Part shown: in pieces, positions 63,901 to 64,000 of the stretch
Position numbering within the stretch: the first letter of the stretch is position 1
Layout of the letters: the number at the start of each line of letters is the position of its first letter
NCBI RefSeq assembly: GCF_037027445.1
Contig: NZ_JBANDL010000002.1
Span: 3,782,001 to 3,846,000 of the forward strand
Direction of reading: 5' to 3'
DNA: 64,000 nt
DNA from: Lysobacter firmicutimachus
Lineage (GTDB): Bacteria; Pseudomonadota; Gammaproteobacteria; Xanthomonadales; Xanthomonadaceae
Translations under genes and position numbers: made by a program
The notes under the pieces: generated by a model
Told to the model about the DNA's origin: nothing
Database searches by the model: none
The model's input: the letters and a program-made list of their open reading frames with translations, nothing else

Positions 63901-64000
63901 CGAAACCGTTCGCCCTCGAACCGCGCCAGACCGTGCAGGGTGCCGACCAGCAAGCGCCCGCGTTCGTCGACCAGCAAGGCGGTGACCGGCCCAGCGGGCA
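60987..64000 (-). CDS. Hybrid sensor histidine kinase with two-component propeller, paralogue 2 (5' end beyond window)
   Basis: At least 1004 aa; the frame runs off the right edge still inside propeller repeats (AGPVTALLVDERGRLLVGTLHG), so the start is not here. Domain order equals paralogue 1: Reg_prop repeats, Y_Y_Y (YRLRVKAAGADGIWSDAA), transmembrane helix, HisKA (LGHEVRTPMTGVLGMSELLL, His near nt 62065), HATPase and receiver (LLLLDLDLPGINGLDLARQL). It is encoded 150 bp upstream of paralogue 1 on the same strand. Kinase and receiver parts are nearly identical to paralogue 1 while the propellers differ. Confidence 0.93.
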   Translation of the reverse strand, partial: PAGPVTALLVDERGRLLVGTLHGLARFEGERFRPVGEDATAGERIGELSRDGDGTIWIGTQRGLFRLGADDRLSPAPWALGEEAANAIVVGDRSGGRWIGTTAGLYRIDRNGEVRLLQDEAGDGVWDHRSGVMQMLRDGEGGLWFVTYSQGLVYLPPDWNRFASIAAVGSSPLDRLDVRDLAPDGDGGFWVLSATDLYRLRRDARALEPVADNRKLGLKWLHTLYLRPDGRLWIGHSSGLSLFDPASGRAQPWPQGKSDLGATVWFLHELPDGSLWMWFSDDSMRRYSADGERLPSGEIERVLANAGFLTSAATFVAGPDGQPWFAGNDGLQRWDGARFVPVPGGGFGDVQAMAFAGRQRLWLARNGVIESYRWNGERLTLQQRIDNTAGFPDTNVAGLIVSERGTVWAATTRGLLMISPQDARLRLFGFGDGIPNVELARTAPQRSGHGIAAALSVDGPVLFDLDMPFPSTRPPRLSLESLSVRRGEDEQILETGYGPVQLESGDRDFRVVARLLSFLDPRAHVYRFKLEGYDPDWIEQRANGERVFSRLEPGEYRLRVKAAGADGIWSDAAAFTLHVKPPWWRTVWAQLGFALAAVAALAIGAVAYRRRLGRRNAWQLAVHKRELAEQASEAKTRFLATLGHEVRTPMTGVLGMSELLLDTPLDDRQRGYTESIRRAGQHLLRLVNDALDLARIESGRLELADEPFDLRALVDQVSGLMQPLARQRGLEFRVDVAASAPAGLRGDQSRVCQILLNLLGNAIKFTEAGRVELRVDALAPQGVRFEVSDTGPGLNEEQKARLFRRFEQAEGARTAARYGGSGLGLAICQELAVAMDGHIAVHSEPGQGARFVFELPLPAAEPPPGGRGGAEPARAPARSGPRAVLLVEDDPTVAEVIAGLLRAQGHRVTHVANGLAALAEVATAQFDLLLLDLDLPGINGLDLARQLRAQGCTRPMIAVTARADADAEPQASAAGFDRFLRKPVTGAMLAEAIEAVLARAGVE

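Overview
The window looks like a chromosomal segment of a high-GC gammaproteobacterium of the family Xanthomonadaceae, most likely Lysobacter or a close relative. The evidence is the gene order ibaG-murA / kdsD-kdsC-lptCAB-rpoN-hpf-ptsN-hprK-rapZ-EIIA-HPr-ptsI-mgtE, the joint presence of HPr kinase and a PTS without sugar permeases, the PilT/PilU twitching motors, and dispersed GGGATT-type and GTAGGAGCGGC-type intergenic repeats. Most of the window is housekeeping DNA with uniform high GC. No tRNA, rRNA, CRISPR array, prophage or intact transposon was seen.

Layout. 1-7.6 kb: the start of a divergent DUF2066 gene, then purM and purN (purine synthesis) around a DUF2238 membrane protein and a TPR/PAS membrane protein, then two translationally coupled DUF3108 exported proteins. 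7.9-9.5 kb: ibaG-murA (peptidoglycan precursor). 9.7-13.2 kb: kdsD, kdsC, lptC, lptA, lptB (Kdo synthesis and LPS export). 13.3-21.4 kb: rpoN, hpf and a regulatory phosphotransferase module (ptsN, hprK, rapZ, mannose-type EIIA, HPr, EI), with an EF-hand protein and a Pro-rich lipoprotein inserted. 21.6-30.6 kb: mgtE, a hydrolase, phnA-like, the algH-ruvX-pyrB operon, tag, an unknown exported protein and a DUF4153 membrane protein.

30.6-41.1 kb is the accessory part. It holds a tight three-gene operon (ATP-grasp ligase, FemAB/GNAT-like acyltransferase, Rieske oxygenase) that looks like an undescribed small-molecule or modification pathway. It also holds an unclassified beta-rich protein under a perfect LacI-type palindrome, and a 1629-residue Sec-exported RHS/YD-repeat protein whose C-terminal tip and two small downstream genes are much AT-richer than their surroundings, as expected of a swapped toxin-immunity cassette.

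41.4-57.2 kb: pilTU, yggS-proC-DUF4426, a cobalamin-binding-like protein, a decayed alpha-galactosidase/ricin-lectin gene, an AAC(6')-like acetyltransferase overlapping pdxH, a glycerate-kinase-like P-loop protein overlapping dodecin, aroK-aroB, two divergent unknown proteins, an isochorismatase-like hydrolase divergent from a GlxA-type regulator, a stand-alone WGR protein and hemE. 57.3-64 kb: two tandem paralogous hybrid sensor kinases with two-component propellers; the second runs off the window edge.

Two window-wide patterns stand out. A family of GGGATT-based inverted repeats sits immediately at gene ends, in two cases supplying the stop codon. Several genes have a -10-like hexamer only 6-8 nt before the start codon, suggesting leaderless transcripts.
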